Assembly: GCF_020829625.1 (NCBI RefSeq)
Contig: NZ_JAIVFX010000021.1
Span: 41,904 to 105,903 of the forward strand
Direction of reading: 5' to 3'
Source of the DNA: Nostoc sp. XA010
GTDB taxonomy: Bacteria; Cyanobacteriota; Cyanobacteriia; Cyanobacteriales; Nostocaceae
Length of the DNA stretch: 64,000 bases
Shown here: positions 35,573 through 45,320 of the stretch, piece by piece
How positions within the stretch are numbered: position 1 is the stretch's first letter
Layout of the letters: the number at the start of each line of letters is the position of its first letter
Translations under genes and position numbers: made by a program
Notes under the pieces: generated by a model
Told to the model about the DNA's origin: nothing
Database searches by the model: none
Seen by the model: only the letters and a program-made list of their open reading frames with translations

Positions 35573-36394
35573 ATGACCCAACTGAAAACACTTCCTAGCT
35601 ATGACCCAACATTATTTGAGGGTGCAGCTGAAGTTTACGCTCAATACAGAACTAAATACCCACCTGTTGTATTCGACAAATTAACCGAAATTTTTCATCT
35701 TAATGGTCAGGGACGACTGCTTGATTTAGGTACTGGGCCAGGTTTAATTGCCATTCCCCTCAGTACTAAATTTCAGGAAGTAGTTGCGATCGATCCTGAT
35801 TCGGAAATGCTCAAAGAAGCGCAACGCCAAGCAGCAACTGTAGGAGCAAATAATATTACTTGGCTAGAGCAAGGTGCAGAACTGATTAATCCTAGTCTAG
35901 GGGAATTTAAACTAGCTACCATTGGCAGAGCCTTTCACTGGATGGAACGGGAACTCGTACTAGAACGCCTTTATGAATTGTTGGCAGATGATGGTGCGAT
36001 CGCATTGCTCAATACAGGTGATAATCCTTGGATAAGTTCTTTACCCTGGAAACAAGCTGCCGTAGAAGTAGTGAAAAAATGGTTAGGTGAGGAGCGACGA
36101 ACTGGACAACGAGGACAAGGTATTCGTAAACCAGTTGATCCTCCCCACGAAGTTGTAATTGCTAATTCAAAATTTGCTCGCCAAGAAGTGTATGAAGTGC
36201 CATTTGAAAAAGCCTGGACAGTCTCCAGCTATCTTGGCTACTTGTACACCACAGCCTTCTCTTTGAAAATTTTCTATGGCGATAAAACCGAAGCATTTGA
36301 AGCAGATATCAAAGAAGCATTACTAGCAGTTGAGCCTTCTGGACACTTTACAGAAGAACTCACAGCAACAATCCAAGTAATTTGGAAGCATTAA
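35573..36394 (+). CDS. class I SAM-dependent methyltransferase
   Basis: The 273-residue protein has the SAM loop GRLLDLGTGPGLIAIPLS, the acidic residue in VVAIDPDSEMLKEAQRQA and an IGRAFHWMERELV block as in UbiE-type enzymes acting on small molecules. It is soluble. It ends 34 bp before the flavin monooxygenase gene and shares the control region with ssuC, suggesting a role in organosulfur or xenobiotic handling. The substrate is unknown. Confidence 0.85.
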   Translation: MTQLKTLPSYDPTLFEGAAEVYAQYRTKYPPVVFDKLTEIFHLNGQGRLLDLGTGPGLIAIPLSTKFQEVVAIDPDSEMLKEAQRQAATVGANNITWLEQGAELINPSLGEFKLATIGRAFHWMERELVLERLYELLADDGAIALLNTGDNPWISSLPWKQAAVEVVKKWLGEERRTGQRGQGIRKPVDPPHEVVIANSKFARQEVYEVPFEKAWTVSSYLGYLYTTAFSLKIFYGDKTEAFEADIKEALLAVEPSGHFTEELTATIQVIWKH

Positions 36395-36428
36395 TTTAGA
36401 TGCTATTTAACTATACACAAAAAAGCAG

Positions 36429-37793
36429 ATGAGTAAAACACGCAAGTTTCGTTTAGGTGCATTCATTCAAGCCACTGGACATCATGTTTCTGCCTGGCGA
36501 CATCCAGATGCACAGATAGACGCTGGATTCAATTTTGAGCATTACAAAGAAATTACCCAGACTGCCCAACGCGGCTTTTTTGATGCAGTTTTTCTGGCGG
36601 ACAGTCCAGGAGTTTGGGGTGGCGCTCCAGAAACTCAAAAACGCGATGGTAAACTTGTCCATTTCGAGCCAGTCACACTCTTTTCGGCCTTGTCTTCTGT
36701 AACCGAAAACATCGGCTTCATTTCCACCGCCTCGACTACTTATGAAGAACCTTACACCCTGGCACGTAAGTTTGCCTCGCTGGATCACTTGAGTAAAGGC
36801 CGGGCGGGTTGGAATGTAGTTACCACGGGTAACGAGAATGCCGCACTTAATTTTGGTCTTGAGCATCATCCAGAACACAGCCAGCGTTATGAACGTGCTG
36901 AAGAGTTTGTGCAAGTGGTGAAAGGATTGTGGGATAGTTGGGAAGATGATGCTTTCATCCGTGACAGAGAATCTGGTATCTATTTCGACCAGAATAAACT
37001 ACATATACTCAACCACAAGGGTAAACATTTTTCTGTCAAAGGCCCTTTGAATGTCGGTCGTCCACCTCAAGGTTATCCGGTGATTGTGCAAGCTGGAGCA
37101 TCAGAAGCTGGACGGGATTTAGCTGCGCGGACTGCTGAAGTAATATTCACCGCCAATCAAACCCTAGCTGATGCCCAGGAATTTTACGCTGATGTCAAAG
37201 GGAGGCTGGCGCAATATGGGCGTTCTCCAGAGGATCTGAAAATCATGCCTGGGGCTTTCCCCATTATTGGGCGTACTGAAGAAGAAGCCCAAGAGAAATA
37301 TGAATTTCTGCAATCGTTGATTCATCCCGATGTAGCTTGGGGTATTTTAAAGACCTATTACAAAAGTGTGGATCTGTCGAAATATTCTTTAGATGATGTA
37401 GCTCCCGAACTACCCAGTGATACCAATAATAATAAGAGTCGTCTGAAACTAGTCAGAGATTTGGCTACTCGTGGGACTCTGACGCTGCGTCAGTTGTATC
37501 TGTCTCTAGCTACTGCAAGAGGTCATCGCACTATACTTGGTACTCCTGAAAGTATTGCCGATCAACTAGAGGAATGGTTCAATAATGGTGCAGCAGATGG
37601 TTTTAATATCATGCCGCCAATTTTGCCTACAGGATTAGATGAATTCGTGAACTTGGTCGTTCCCATCTTGCAGAAACGAGGACTGTTCCGTACTGAATAT
37701 GAGGGTAGTACCTTGAGGGAAAACCTGGGGCTGCGTCGTCCGGGTAATCAATTTGCCGCTAAACAAGTGGATGCAAGATTAGTTTTGGCGTAA
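36429..37793 (+). CDS. NtaA/SnaA/DszA-family FMN-dependent monooxygenase
   Basis: The 454-residue luciferase-like enzyme carries RKFRLGAFIQATGHHVSAWR, FFDAVFLADSP, VTENIGFISTASTTYEEPYT and GRAGWNVVTTGNENAALNFG, placing it in the group of nitrilotriacetate and dibenzothiophene-sulfone monooxygenases. Such enzymes need external FMNH2, which SsuE encoded nearby could supply. The substrate is probably a sulfonate, sulfone or amine, but this is inferred from context. The start ATG follows the methyltransferase by 34 bp. The frame is complete. Confidence 0.9.
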   Translation: MSKTRKFRLGAFIQATGHHVSAWRHPDAQIDAGFNFEHYKEITQTAQRGFFDAVFLADSPGVWGGAPETQKRDGKLVHFEPVTLFSALSSVTENIGFISTASTTYEEPYTLARKFASLDHLSKGRAGWNVVTTGNENAALNFGLEHHPEHSQRYERAEEFVQVVKGLWDSWEDDAFIRDRESGIYFDQNKLHILNHKGKHFSVKGPLNVGRPPQGYPVIVQAGASEAGRDLAARTAEVIFTANQTLADAQEFYADVKGRLAQYGRSPEDLKIMPGAFPIIGRTEEEAQEKYEFLQSLIHPDVAWGILKTYYKSVDLSKYSLDDVAPELPSDTNNNKSRLKLVRDLATRGTLTLRQLYLSLATARGHRTILGTPESIADQLEEWFNNGAADGFNIMPPILPTGLDEFVNLVVPILQKRGLFRTEYEGSTLRENLGLRRPGNQFAAKQVDARLVLA

Positions 37794-37834
37794 ATCAATA
37801 GGGCTTACGTAACGCCGCATATTCTTTTCAGTTC

Positions 37835-37902
37835 GTAGTCAGGACTTTGGTTTTCTCTTGCAAACGCTAGTTGAACAAAATCAGGACTAAAGTCCTTACT
37901 AC
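37835..37902. repeat. inverted repeat GTAGTCAGGACTTT...AAAGTCCTTACTAC
   Basis: The arms at 37835-37848 and 37889-37902 match at 13 of 14 positions across a 40-bp loop. A related ACGTAAGTCCTGATC follows near 37913. It is an interspersed repeat in the 378-bp gap between the monooxygenase and amidohydrolase genes, which otherwise holds nothing recognisable. Confidence 0.65.
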
Positions 37903-38171
37903 AAACACAAAACGTAAGTCCTGATCAAAAAAGTATTGAGTTTCGAGTGCTGTAGACACTCCTACGGTGAACCAGTCCGTTACGGGTTCTTTCAGTTGTA
38001 GCAATTGTCTTAGCTGAGTTATCCAGATGCGATAAATCGCCTATAAATTTTAGGGTTTTATTGGGCTTTCAATCCAATAAATTACCAAATAACACCCAAA
38101 TGGGTTGTTGTACTCAGCACCCATAACTCATTTCTCAGCACTACTTCTGTCATTTATTCAAGGAAAAAAAC

Positions 38172-39710
38172 ATGACTGAATATAGCAGATTAAAAACTTC
38201 CCGTTCCGCCGCAATCAAAGCAACCCTTAATTATCCGATAATCGACACCGATGTTCACACTAATGATTTCACTCCAGCGCTGGAGGATTACATTGCTAAA
38301 TACGGTGGCTCGAAACTCGTAGATGAATTACGCAAGGCGGAATCTTCTCGTCTTAATTCCAAAAGCAATGGTAAAGATTGGTATCAACAAACTCTAGAAG
38401 AACGGCAGTACAACCGCACAATTCGATCGCCTTGGTGGGCGAGAGTTACTCGTAACACTTTAGATTTAGCGACTTACACTTTGCCTGAATTGTTCTATCA
38501 ACGTCAGGCGGAGCAGGGGTCAGATTATTCAGTGTTATTTCCGAATAATGTTCTTGCACCAGCTGGAGCCAGTAAAGAGAATCGTCAAGCACTGCAACGT
38601 GCAGTCAATCACTATCACGCTGACTTGTACCGGAAATATAGCGATCGCCTGACACCTGTAGCTGGTATCCCTATGGGTAATCCTCAAGAAGCCGTTGAAG
38701 AGCTAGAGTTTGCAGTGAAAACACTAGGGCTGAAGGTAGCAAACATCCCTGGTGGTGTGAAACGACCAATTAAGGCGATCGCTGATAAATATCCAGCAGA
38801 TCAATACCCTGAAATCGCCAAGTATGCCTCTTACATTGACTTTTATGGATTGGATAGTGAATATGACTACGATCCATTCTGGGCAAAAGCAGTTGAATTA
38901 GGTGTACCCATTACTACCCATTACGGCAGTCAAGGCTGGACTGGACGCTCCTCCATCAGCAACTACATGAACAACCATATCGGTCATTTTGCCGATGGCT
39001 CACAAGCATTTGCCAAAGCGTTGTTCTTTGGTGGTGTTACCAAACGTTTCCCACAGTTACGCATAGCTATGCTTGAAGGTGGTGCAGATTGGGGCGCACA
39101 TGTCTACATTCATTTAGTGGATAGATTCTCCAAGCGCAATCTCAAGGGGCTGCAAAACTACAACCCAGAACTAACAAATTCTGATGAGTTGTTCTTGTTG
39201 TTTGAGCGTTTTGGTAGTGAATTCTTACAAGAATATCCTCTCAATAAAGAAGAACTGACAAAGAGTGTCTTAGGTTCTTCTTTCAACCGTCATAGCCGCT
39301 CACCCGTTGGTAGCGAACTAGAAGATTTTGCCGCCGCCGGGATTGAAACCATTGAAGACATCCGCGATCGCTGGGTAAATAGTTTCTTCTTTGGTTCCGA
39401 GTCCGACGATCGCACCATTGCAGCCGCATTCAACAACAAAGCTAATCCCTTGGGTGTAAAAATCAACGCCATCTATTCCTCTGATGTTGGTCACTGGGAT
39501 GTGCCAGATTTGACCGACCCACTAGCGGAAAGCTGGGATTTGGTACAAGAAGGTGTGATTTCTGAAGCGGACTTTAAGGCTTATGTATTCAATAATCCTT
39601 ACAAGTTTTACACCCAATCTAACCCTGACTTCTTCAAGGGTACAGCGATTGAATCCAAAGTCAGTGAAATGGCATCCCCACAAGTAGATAAGAAACTTGT
39701 AGTGGCATAA
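38172..39710 (+). CDS. amidohydrolase_2 (ACMSD-type) metal-dependent hydrolase
   Basis: The 512-residue TIM-barrel protein opens NYPIIDTDVHTNDFTPALED, the Asp-x-His metal motif of the ACMSD-like decarboxylase/hydrolase group. Metal or substrate residues further on are in GVPITTHYGSQGW and LRIAMLEGGADWGAHVYIHL, and YSSDVGHWDVPDL supplies the late Asp. A good AAGGA lies ahead of the ATG. By context it may act on a ring-cleavage or carboxylated product of the monooxygenase. The exact reaction cannot be read. Confidence 0.82.
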   Translation: MTEYSRLKTSRSAAIKATLNYPIIDTDVHTNDFTPALEDYIAKYGGSKLVDELRKAESSRLNSKSNGKDWYQQTLEERQYNRTIRSPWWARVTRNTLDLATYTLPELFYQRQAEQGSDYSVLFPNNVLAPAGASKENRQALQRAVNHYHADLYRKYSDRLTPVAGIPMGNPQEAVEELEFAVKTLGLKVANIPGGVKRPIKAIADKYPADQYPEIAKYASYIDFYGLDSEYDYDPFWAKAVELGVPITTHYGSQGWTGRSSISNYMNNHIGHFADGSQAFAKALFFGGVTKRFPQLRIAMLEGGADWGAHVYIHLVDRFSKRNLKGLQNYNPELTNSDELFLLFERFGSEFLQEYPLNKEELTKSVLGSSFNRHSRSPVGSELEDFAAAGIETIEDIRDRWVNSFFFGSESDDRTIAAAFNNKANPLGVKINAIYSSDVGHWDVPDLTDPLAESWDLVQEGVISEADFKAYVFNNPYKFYTQSNPDFFKGTAIESKVSEMASPQVDKKLVVA

Positions 39711-39881
39711 ATCACGGAAGAAGTCTGAGGGAACAAATTCACAATCTAGAGACTTTTACCAGTCATGGGGATTAGATAATTTCTAGTCCCCAATTCCTAA
39801 ATCAAACACATACTTCAGGAATTACAACTAATAGAATATTGCATTAGTTCATCAAAATTTAACGACATAACGAATATCTCC

Positions 39882-40880
39882 ATGACATTACCAACAACTA
39901 AACTCGGTGAAACTGGATTGACCGTTTCCCGTCTCTGTCTTGGTACAATGACTTTCGGATTACAGACAGATGAAGAAACTTCCAGACAAATCCTTGACAC
40001 CGCCGCCGATGCTGGAATCAACTTTCTCGATACAGCCGACGTTTATCCCCTTGGGGGTGGGCTTGCTACTGCTGGAAGTACCGAGGAAATTATTGGGCGC
40101 TGGCTCAAAGGCAAACGCGAACATTTTATTTTGGCTACCAAGGCTGTAGGTAAGGTTGGCCCTGCACCTTGGGATCAGGGTGCTTCGCGCAAACACATTT
40201 TGGATGCGATTGATGCTTCTCTCAGACGACTGGGAACTGATTATGTTGACCTGTACCAATTGCATTCTGACGATGCCTCAACCCCTCTTGATGAGACTCT
40301 GGAAGCACTGGATACGATAGTTCGTGCTGGCAAGGTACGCTATATCGGGGTTTCTAACTTCTTGGCTTACCGACTCAGCCGCGCTTTGGGTCGCGCCGAT
40401 GTGCGAAATCTGACTCGCTTTGTTTCAATTCAACCCCGCTATAATTTATTATTCCGCGAAATTGAGCGAGAACTTTTGCCTTTGGCGAAAGAAGAGGGAC
40501 TTGGTGTAATTCCTTACAATCCCTTAGCAGGTGGTCTGCTGACTGGCAAACACAATCTGACTCAAGGCCCTACCGCAGGCACACGTTTCACCTTGGGTAC
40601 TGCCGCAGAACGTTATCAAGAACGATACTGGCGCGATCGCGAATTCAATACTGTTGAGGAATTACGTACAGTGGCAGAATTCGCTGGATTGTCACTTACT
40701 ACCCTCGCGGTGGCTTGGGTACTGGCTAATCCCATTATTACCGCCCCGATTATTGGTGCTAGCCGACCAGAACAACTTGCTGACACCCTCAAGGCTGTAG
40801 AATTCCAACTCGATGACAATTTGAAACAAAAACTAGACGACATCACCGCCGAATACCGTAGGGGAGATTCTCTGCGTTAA
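39882..40880 (+). CDS. aldo/keto reductase
   Basis: The 332-residue (alpha/beta)8-barrel NADPH reductase has the full tetrad: Asp and Tyr in FLDTADVYPLGGG, Lys in ILATKAVGKV and His in LYQLHSDDAST. GVIPYNPLAGGLLTGKH and APIIGASRPEQL complete the family pattern. It could reduce aldehydes released by SsuD or by the NtaA-type enzyme. It follows the amidohydrolase by 171 bp on the same strand. Confidence 0.92.
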   Translation: MTLPTTKLGETGLTVSRLCLGTMTFGLQTDEETSRQILDTAADAGINFLDTADVYPLGGGLATAGSTEEIIGRWLKGKREHFILATKAVGKVGPAPWDQGASRKHILDAIDASLRRLGTDYVDLYQLHSDDASTPLDETLEALDTIVRAGKVRYIGVSNFLAYRLSRALGRADVRNLTRFVSIQPRYNLLFREIERELLPLAKEEGLGVIPYNPLAGGLLTGKHNLTQGPTAGTRFTLGTAAERYQERYWRDREFNTVEELRTVAEFAGLSLTTLAVAWVLANPIITAPIIGASRPEQLADTLKAVEFQLDDNLKQKLDDITAEYRRGDSLR

Positions 40881-41074
40881 GGATTATCGGCATAGAAATT
40901 TGGTTGCTAGGAAAGGATTTAGTGATTAGAGGACAGAATAGCTAATACCAATTCTCCAAAATGATGCAAAAACCTAGATGAAATGTGACTTTCTTAATCT
41001 CGTTCGCCTAGCGTGGCTTGGACTGTTATTACAAACTACGAATTGGTATACGCGATACTAATCTATCAACTTTC

Positions 41075-42925
41075 ATGAATAAAAAGTCCAGACAATCCAA
41101 ATCCTTTCAACGTGCTGCCAATGCACCCAACTTGCCAGACACAACCTTTAGGTTCATTTGCTATTTCGTTAACCAGTTCCGGTGGTGGTATATGCTAATG
41201 GTGATTCTGGAGGTAATACACGCCACCTGCGGCATTATGTTACCTTACGCCATTGGTGAAATCATTCGCAGCGTGACGCGACAGGCGGGCGACAGCAAGT
41301 CCATTTTTGATGCAGTGAGCCAACCCCTAACGTTGTTCATAGCCTTGAGTGTGGGTGAAGTGGTATTTGGGCGATCGGCTGGACTCTTGCAAACTATCCT
41401 CCATCCAATCCACCGACAGCATATCGTGCGATCGCTATATGCCTATTTGCAGCATCATTCCCATCGCTACCTGAGCAGCAGTTTTTCCGGGGCATTAGCA
41501 CATCGGATTAGCGAAACTTCTCTAGGTGTTACCCAGACGATGCAAATGATGATTACTGAATTTATGCCAGTAATTGTTGTGTATAGTGTCGCCACCATGT
41601 TACTGTATCGCGCCTATCCTCCGCTTGCTGCGCTCGTAGGGATATGGGCAGTTCTCTTCATCAGTATTTCGTTCTGGTTGGCAACTCGCTGCCGAATTTA
41701 TTCCCGGAAAGCCGCAGCCGCCAGAAGTGAGACAACTGGCATAATTGTGGATACGGTAACAAATCTCACCAGTAGCCGACTGTTTGCCCGCCTGGGTTTT
41801 GAACGACGCTATTTGAATGAACAATTAAGGGACGAACTCAAAGAGGTGAGAAAATCCAACTGGTACTCGGAGCGAATCCGTTGGTTTCAGTTTATCTCAG
41901 CAGCAGTCCTGAAAATTGGCACTTTGTATTACTCGCTCTCACTTTGGAGTCACGGGACGATCGCAACTGCGGATTTCGTTGTAGCAACCAGTCTGTCACT
42001 ATTAATTATTAGTGAAGCCCGCAATTTAAGTAAACGGTTTCTAGAATTTTTTGAACATATCGGCAATATTGCCAATGGTGTCTCTATTATCGTTCAACCC
42101 CACGAGATCATTGATCGGGATAGTGCGATCGCCCACTCAATCACCCAAGGTAAGATCGAGTTTCGGCAAGTGAATTTTAGCTACTCGCCTGGGAAAAAAG
42201 TATTCGACAACCTCTCTATCACCATCCAAGCAGGCCAACGTGTCGGACTGGTTGGCTTTTCTGGCTCTGGGAAATCCAGTTTTGTAAATCTAATTTTGCG
42301 TCAATTCGATCCCCAATCGGGACAGATTCTCATTGATGGGGTGGATATTCAAGACATGATGCAAGATGCCTTACACGCCCAGATCAGCTTGATTCCTCAA
42401 GATCCGTCTCTGTTCCATCGGACATTAATAGAAAATATTCGTTATGGACGACTAGATGCCACCGATGAGGAAGTGATTGAGGCAGCACGCAAAGCTTATG
42501 CTCATGATTTTATCGCGCAGATTAAAGAAGGTTATGATTCTTTGGTCGGTGAACGTGGTGTCAAACTTTCTGGAGGGCAAAGACAAAGAATTGCGATCGC
42601 TCGGGTAATTCTCAAAGATGCACCAATTCTGATTCTAGATGAAGCTACCTCCAGCCTCGATTCCATCACCGAAAAAGCGATCCAAGACACTCTAGATTTA
42701 GCGATGGATGGAAAAACCGTCATCGTGGTGGCTCATCGACTTTCTACTATTGCCCATCTAGACCGCATTTTGGTATTTGATCAAGGGCGCATTATCGAAG
42801 ATGGTACCCACGCCAAACTGCTGGCACGCCGTGGTGCTTACTACAGGTTATGGAAAATGCAGGCAGGTGGATTCTTACCTGTAGAAGCCAATAATCAAAA
42901 TGCCTCCGAACTACAAACAGGATAG
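41075..42925 (+). CDS. ABC exporter, fused membrane and ATPase domains
   Basis: From the ATG at 41075 the product is 616 residues. Six membrane helices occupy about 30-330, then a nucleotide-binding domain. Walker A is LVGFSGSGKSSFVNLI, Q-loop ISLIPQDPSLFHRTLIENI, signature VKLSGGQRQRIAIARVI, Walker B ILILDEATSSLD and His switch IVVAHRLSTIAHL. This is the type IV (ABCB/MsbA-like) exporter layout, working as a dimer. An upstream TTG would add 19 residues derived from a TACCAATTC repeat region and is unlikely. It may export a product of the cluster. Confidence 0.9.
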   Translation: MNKKSRQSKSFQRAANAPNLPDTTFRFICYFVNQFRWWYMLMVILEVIHATCGIMLPYAIGEIIRSVTRQAGDSKSIFDAVSQPLTLFIALSVGEVVFGRSAGLLQTILHPIHRQHIVRSLYAYLQHHSHRYLSSSFSGALAHRISETSLGVTQTMQMMITEFMPVIVVYSVATMLLYRAYPPLAALVGIWAVLFISISFWLATRCRIYSRKAAAARSETTGIIVDTVTNLTSSRLFARLGFERRYLNEQLRDELKEVRKSNWYSERIRWFQFISAAVLKIGTLYYSLSLWSHGTIATADFVVATSLSLLIISEARNLSKRFLEFFEHIGNIANGVSIIVQPHEIIDRDSAIAHSITQGKIEFRQVNFSYSPGKKVFDNLSITIQAGQRVGLVGFSGSGKSSFVNLILRQFDPQSGQILIDGVDIQDMMQDALHAQISLIPQDPSLFHRTLIENIRYGRLDATDEEVIEAARKAYAHDFIAQIKEGYDSLVGERGVKLSGGQRQRIAIARVILKDAPILILDEATSSLDSITEKAIQDTLDLAMDGKTVIVVAHRLSTIAHLDRILVFDQGRIIEDGTHAKLLARRGAYYRLWKMQAGGFLPVEANNQNASELQTG

Positions 42926-43007
42926 TTTCGAGTAAGTAGGTAGCGACATAACATACCCTACTTCATATACATTGAATTTTTCTTGCCAACTTACTTATTT
43001 ACAGCTT

Positions 43008-43280
43008 ATGCCTAACAACGGTGAGCAGATGTTTAATGGACAAGTTGAAAGAGAGTTATTAGATGGAGTGCCTTGGTTGTTAGGGCAACAGCCTCAACGA
43101 CGAGATCATCTTCAGCTATTACTCAGTAAACAACAGCAAAGACGAGATATCTGGGAGCTACCAAAAGAAAATAGCCCCAGTTCCGAACCAACAAAAATGC
43201 ACTTCCATTGTAGAGCGATAAGTTATTTGACCGCAGCGATAAATTATAAGTCAATTCTTCATGTCTTTAAGCTTTATTAG
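43008..43280 (+). CDS. short hypothetical frame
   Basis: The 90-codon frame starts MPNNGEQMFNGQVERELLDG and is Gln/Arg-rich in the middle (LLSKQQQRRDIWELPKEN). No domain or membrane segment is seen, and the last 25 residues look like translated spacer. It could be a small real gene or a fragment. From 43281 to 43562 no gene is visible. Confidence 0.3.
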   Translation: MPNNGEQMFNGQVERELLDGVPWLLGQQPQRRDHLQLLLSKQQQRRDIWELPKENSPSSEPTKMHFHCRAISYLTAAINYKSILHVFKLY

Positions 43281-43562
43281 AAGGACATCTAATTTTTAGG
43301 ATTTCTGATATAAAGTTGTAGAAATCCCTTAAATAGGCAATGCATAAGGATTTAGATTAGTAACAAATAATTTGTTGTTATGGTCAAATAATTCGTCGGT
43401 CTAAAACCACACTAAATCTGCATATTTAGTAGTTAAGTTTCGTAGCGGCGGGTCTGAATCCTCACTCAAAGAATACAAAATTATGAATTATAATTCTTTT
43501 TCAAGGCATTATCTTTAGTTTACGATTAAAGATAATTACAAATTGGCAAAAAGAATATCGTT

Positions 43563-45320
43563 TTAAACTTTAACGCATGAAGCTTTGGTGATGAATTTAC
43601 CTACGACATTATCCAGCTTGATAACCTTAGTTGAATTCTTTCGTGGGGTGTCAAAGTTACAAGTAATGGTGCTGTAATCCAGTGTAGCAGTGCCAGCGCT
43701 AGAGTTGTAAATGCCGCCACCACGTCCAGATTCGTAACTACCAGAACTAAGTTCGATCCCAAAAGCTTTATTGTGTTTGATAGTGCTATTTCCCACTGTT
43801 AGGGTGGCAGTATTATAGATGCCAGCGCCAAAATGTGCTTGATTGCCGCTAATGGTGCTATAGTCCACGGCAACGATTCCTAACGGCTCGTTGTAGATAC
43901 CGCCACCGTAATCCCTGGCATAGTTATTACTAATGGTACTATTACTTACCAATAGGGTACCCTGATTATAGATTGCACCTCCATTGGTAGCCTTATTGTG
44001 TTTGATAGTACTATTCTCCACCGTAATGCTGCCATATACTAGTACATCTGGACCACGGTAACCCGGAATGATAAAGCCTGGGTTATAGATGGCACCGCCG
44101 TATTCCGCATAGTTATTACTGATGGTGCTGTTACTCAGGGTTATAGTGCCTTCGTTGTAGATACCGCCGCCTAAGTAGCCGTGGTTCTTATTGATGAGAC
44201 TGTTATTCACGGTTATAGTACCGCCGATTGTAGTGCCGCTAACATAGATACCGCCACCGGAGCCGTTTGTACCTGCCGAATTGTCACTAATGATGCTGTT
44301 ATTCACCGTTATAGTGCCATCACCCTGATTAAGACTGATACCGTCATAGATACCACCACCGTATTCCGCAGTGTTGCCACTAATGGTACTATTATTTACT
44401 GAGAGAGTAACACTGCTGTAGATGCCGCCACCGTTGCTGGCGTTATTGTTACTGATGAGACTGTTACTCACGGTTATAGCACCTTCGTAGCTACCATAGA
44501 TACCACCACCGTATTCCGCAGTGTTGTCAATGAAGCTACTCCTATCCACTGATAGGATGCCAGAACTAAAGATGCCGCCGCCGCCGTAGTAGCTAGACCT
44601 GAAGCTGACACTGTTGTCACTGATGAGGCTCTTACTCACCGTTATAGTGCCAAACTCGTAACCAAAGATGCCGCCGCCTCCATATTCCGCAGTGTTGGCA
44701 CGAATGGTGCTATTACTCACGGTAACGATGCCTATATTGCGGTTGCCGTTCTCCTTAAAAACATAGTTGTAAATGCCGCCGCCTTCTCTATATGCAGTGT
44801 TGTCACTAATGGTGCTTTTATCGACTGATAGAATGCCAGAGCTGAAGATGCCGCCGCCGTTGTTTGTCGCCGAATTGCCAGTGATGGTGCTGTTGCTCAC
44901 CGATAGGGTGCCTTGATTAAAGATAGCACCGCCGTATTCCGCAGTATTGCCAGTGATGGTAGTGTTGCTCAAGTTAAGGACGCCTTGATTGGAGATGGCA
45001 CCGCCTCCTCCGGCGTTTTTATAGCTATTGGTAATAGTTAGCCCGTTGATTGCAACAGTTACACCATTGCCAATATCAAAAACACGGTCAGCACTATTAT
45101 CACTAACAGTTAGTAAGCCTGGATTTGTGCCTTGAATGGTAAGGTCATCTGTGATACTCAGACTACTACCAATCAAACTGATGGTATGAGCAAGTCCATC
45201 ATTAAACAGTCCACCAAAATTGATGATGTCTTTTCCTGCCAAGGCATTGGCATTTAAAATTGCCTGCCGCAGAGAACCTGCATCACTGTTCTTGGTGTTA
45301 GTCACGGTAAATATAGACAT
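43563..45320 (-). CDS. right-handed beta-helix repeat protein (polymorphic outer-membrane-protein-like)
   Basis: The 585-residue protein opens MSIFTVTNTKNSDAGSLRQA with ILNANALAGKDIINF, the usual start of secreted parallel beta-helix proteins. About 20 imperfect repeats follow with the pattern SNSTISGNTAEYGGGIYN, like those of chlamydial Pmp proteins. No classical signal peptide, catalytic motif or anchor is obvious; the last 30 residues, including two Cys, differ from the repeats. It is probably a surface or exported structural protein. Confidence 0.85.
   Translation of the reverse strand: MSIFTVTNTKNSDAGSLRQAILNANALAGKDIINFGGLFNDGLAHTISLIGSSLSITDDLTIQGTNPGLLTVSDNSADRVFDIGNGVTVAINGLTITNSYKNAGGGGAISNQGVLNLSNTTITGNTAEYGGAIFNQGTLSVSNSTITGNSATNNGGGIFSSGILSVDKSTISDNTAYREGGGIYNYVFKENGNRNIGIVTVSNSTIRANTAEYGGGGIFGYEFGTITVSKSLISDNSVSFRSSYYGGGGIFSSGILSVDRSSFIDNTAEYGGGIYGSYEGAITVSNSLISNNNASNGGGIYSSVTLSVNNSTISGNTAEYGGGIYDGISLNQGDGTITVNNSIISDNSAGTNGSGGGIYVSGTTIGGTITVNNSLINKNHGYLGGGIYNEGTITLSNSTISNNYAEYGGAIYNPGFIIPGYRGPDVLVYGSITVENSTIKHNKATNGGAIYNQGTLLVSNSTISNNYARDYGGGIYNEPLGIVAVDYSTISGNQAHFGAGIYNTATLTVGNSTIKHNKAFGIELSSGSYESGRGGGIYNSSAGTATLDYSTITCNFDTPRKNSTKVIKLDNVVGKFITKASCVKV

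Noticed and set aside
41018..41074. TTG start adding 19 residues to the ABC exporter
   Set aside because: The extension covers an interspersed TACCAATTC/GAATTGGTA repeat and an ATG follows at 41075.
43563..45320. Regularly spaced similar DNA units suggesting a CRISPR array
   Set aside because: The units are imperfect, fall in one long open frame and translate to beta-helix repeats; no constant repeat with unique spacers.
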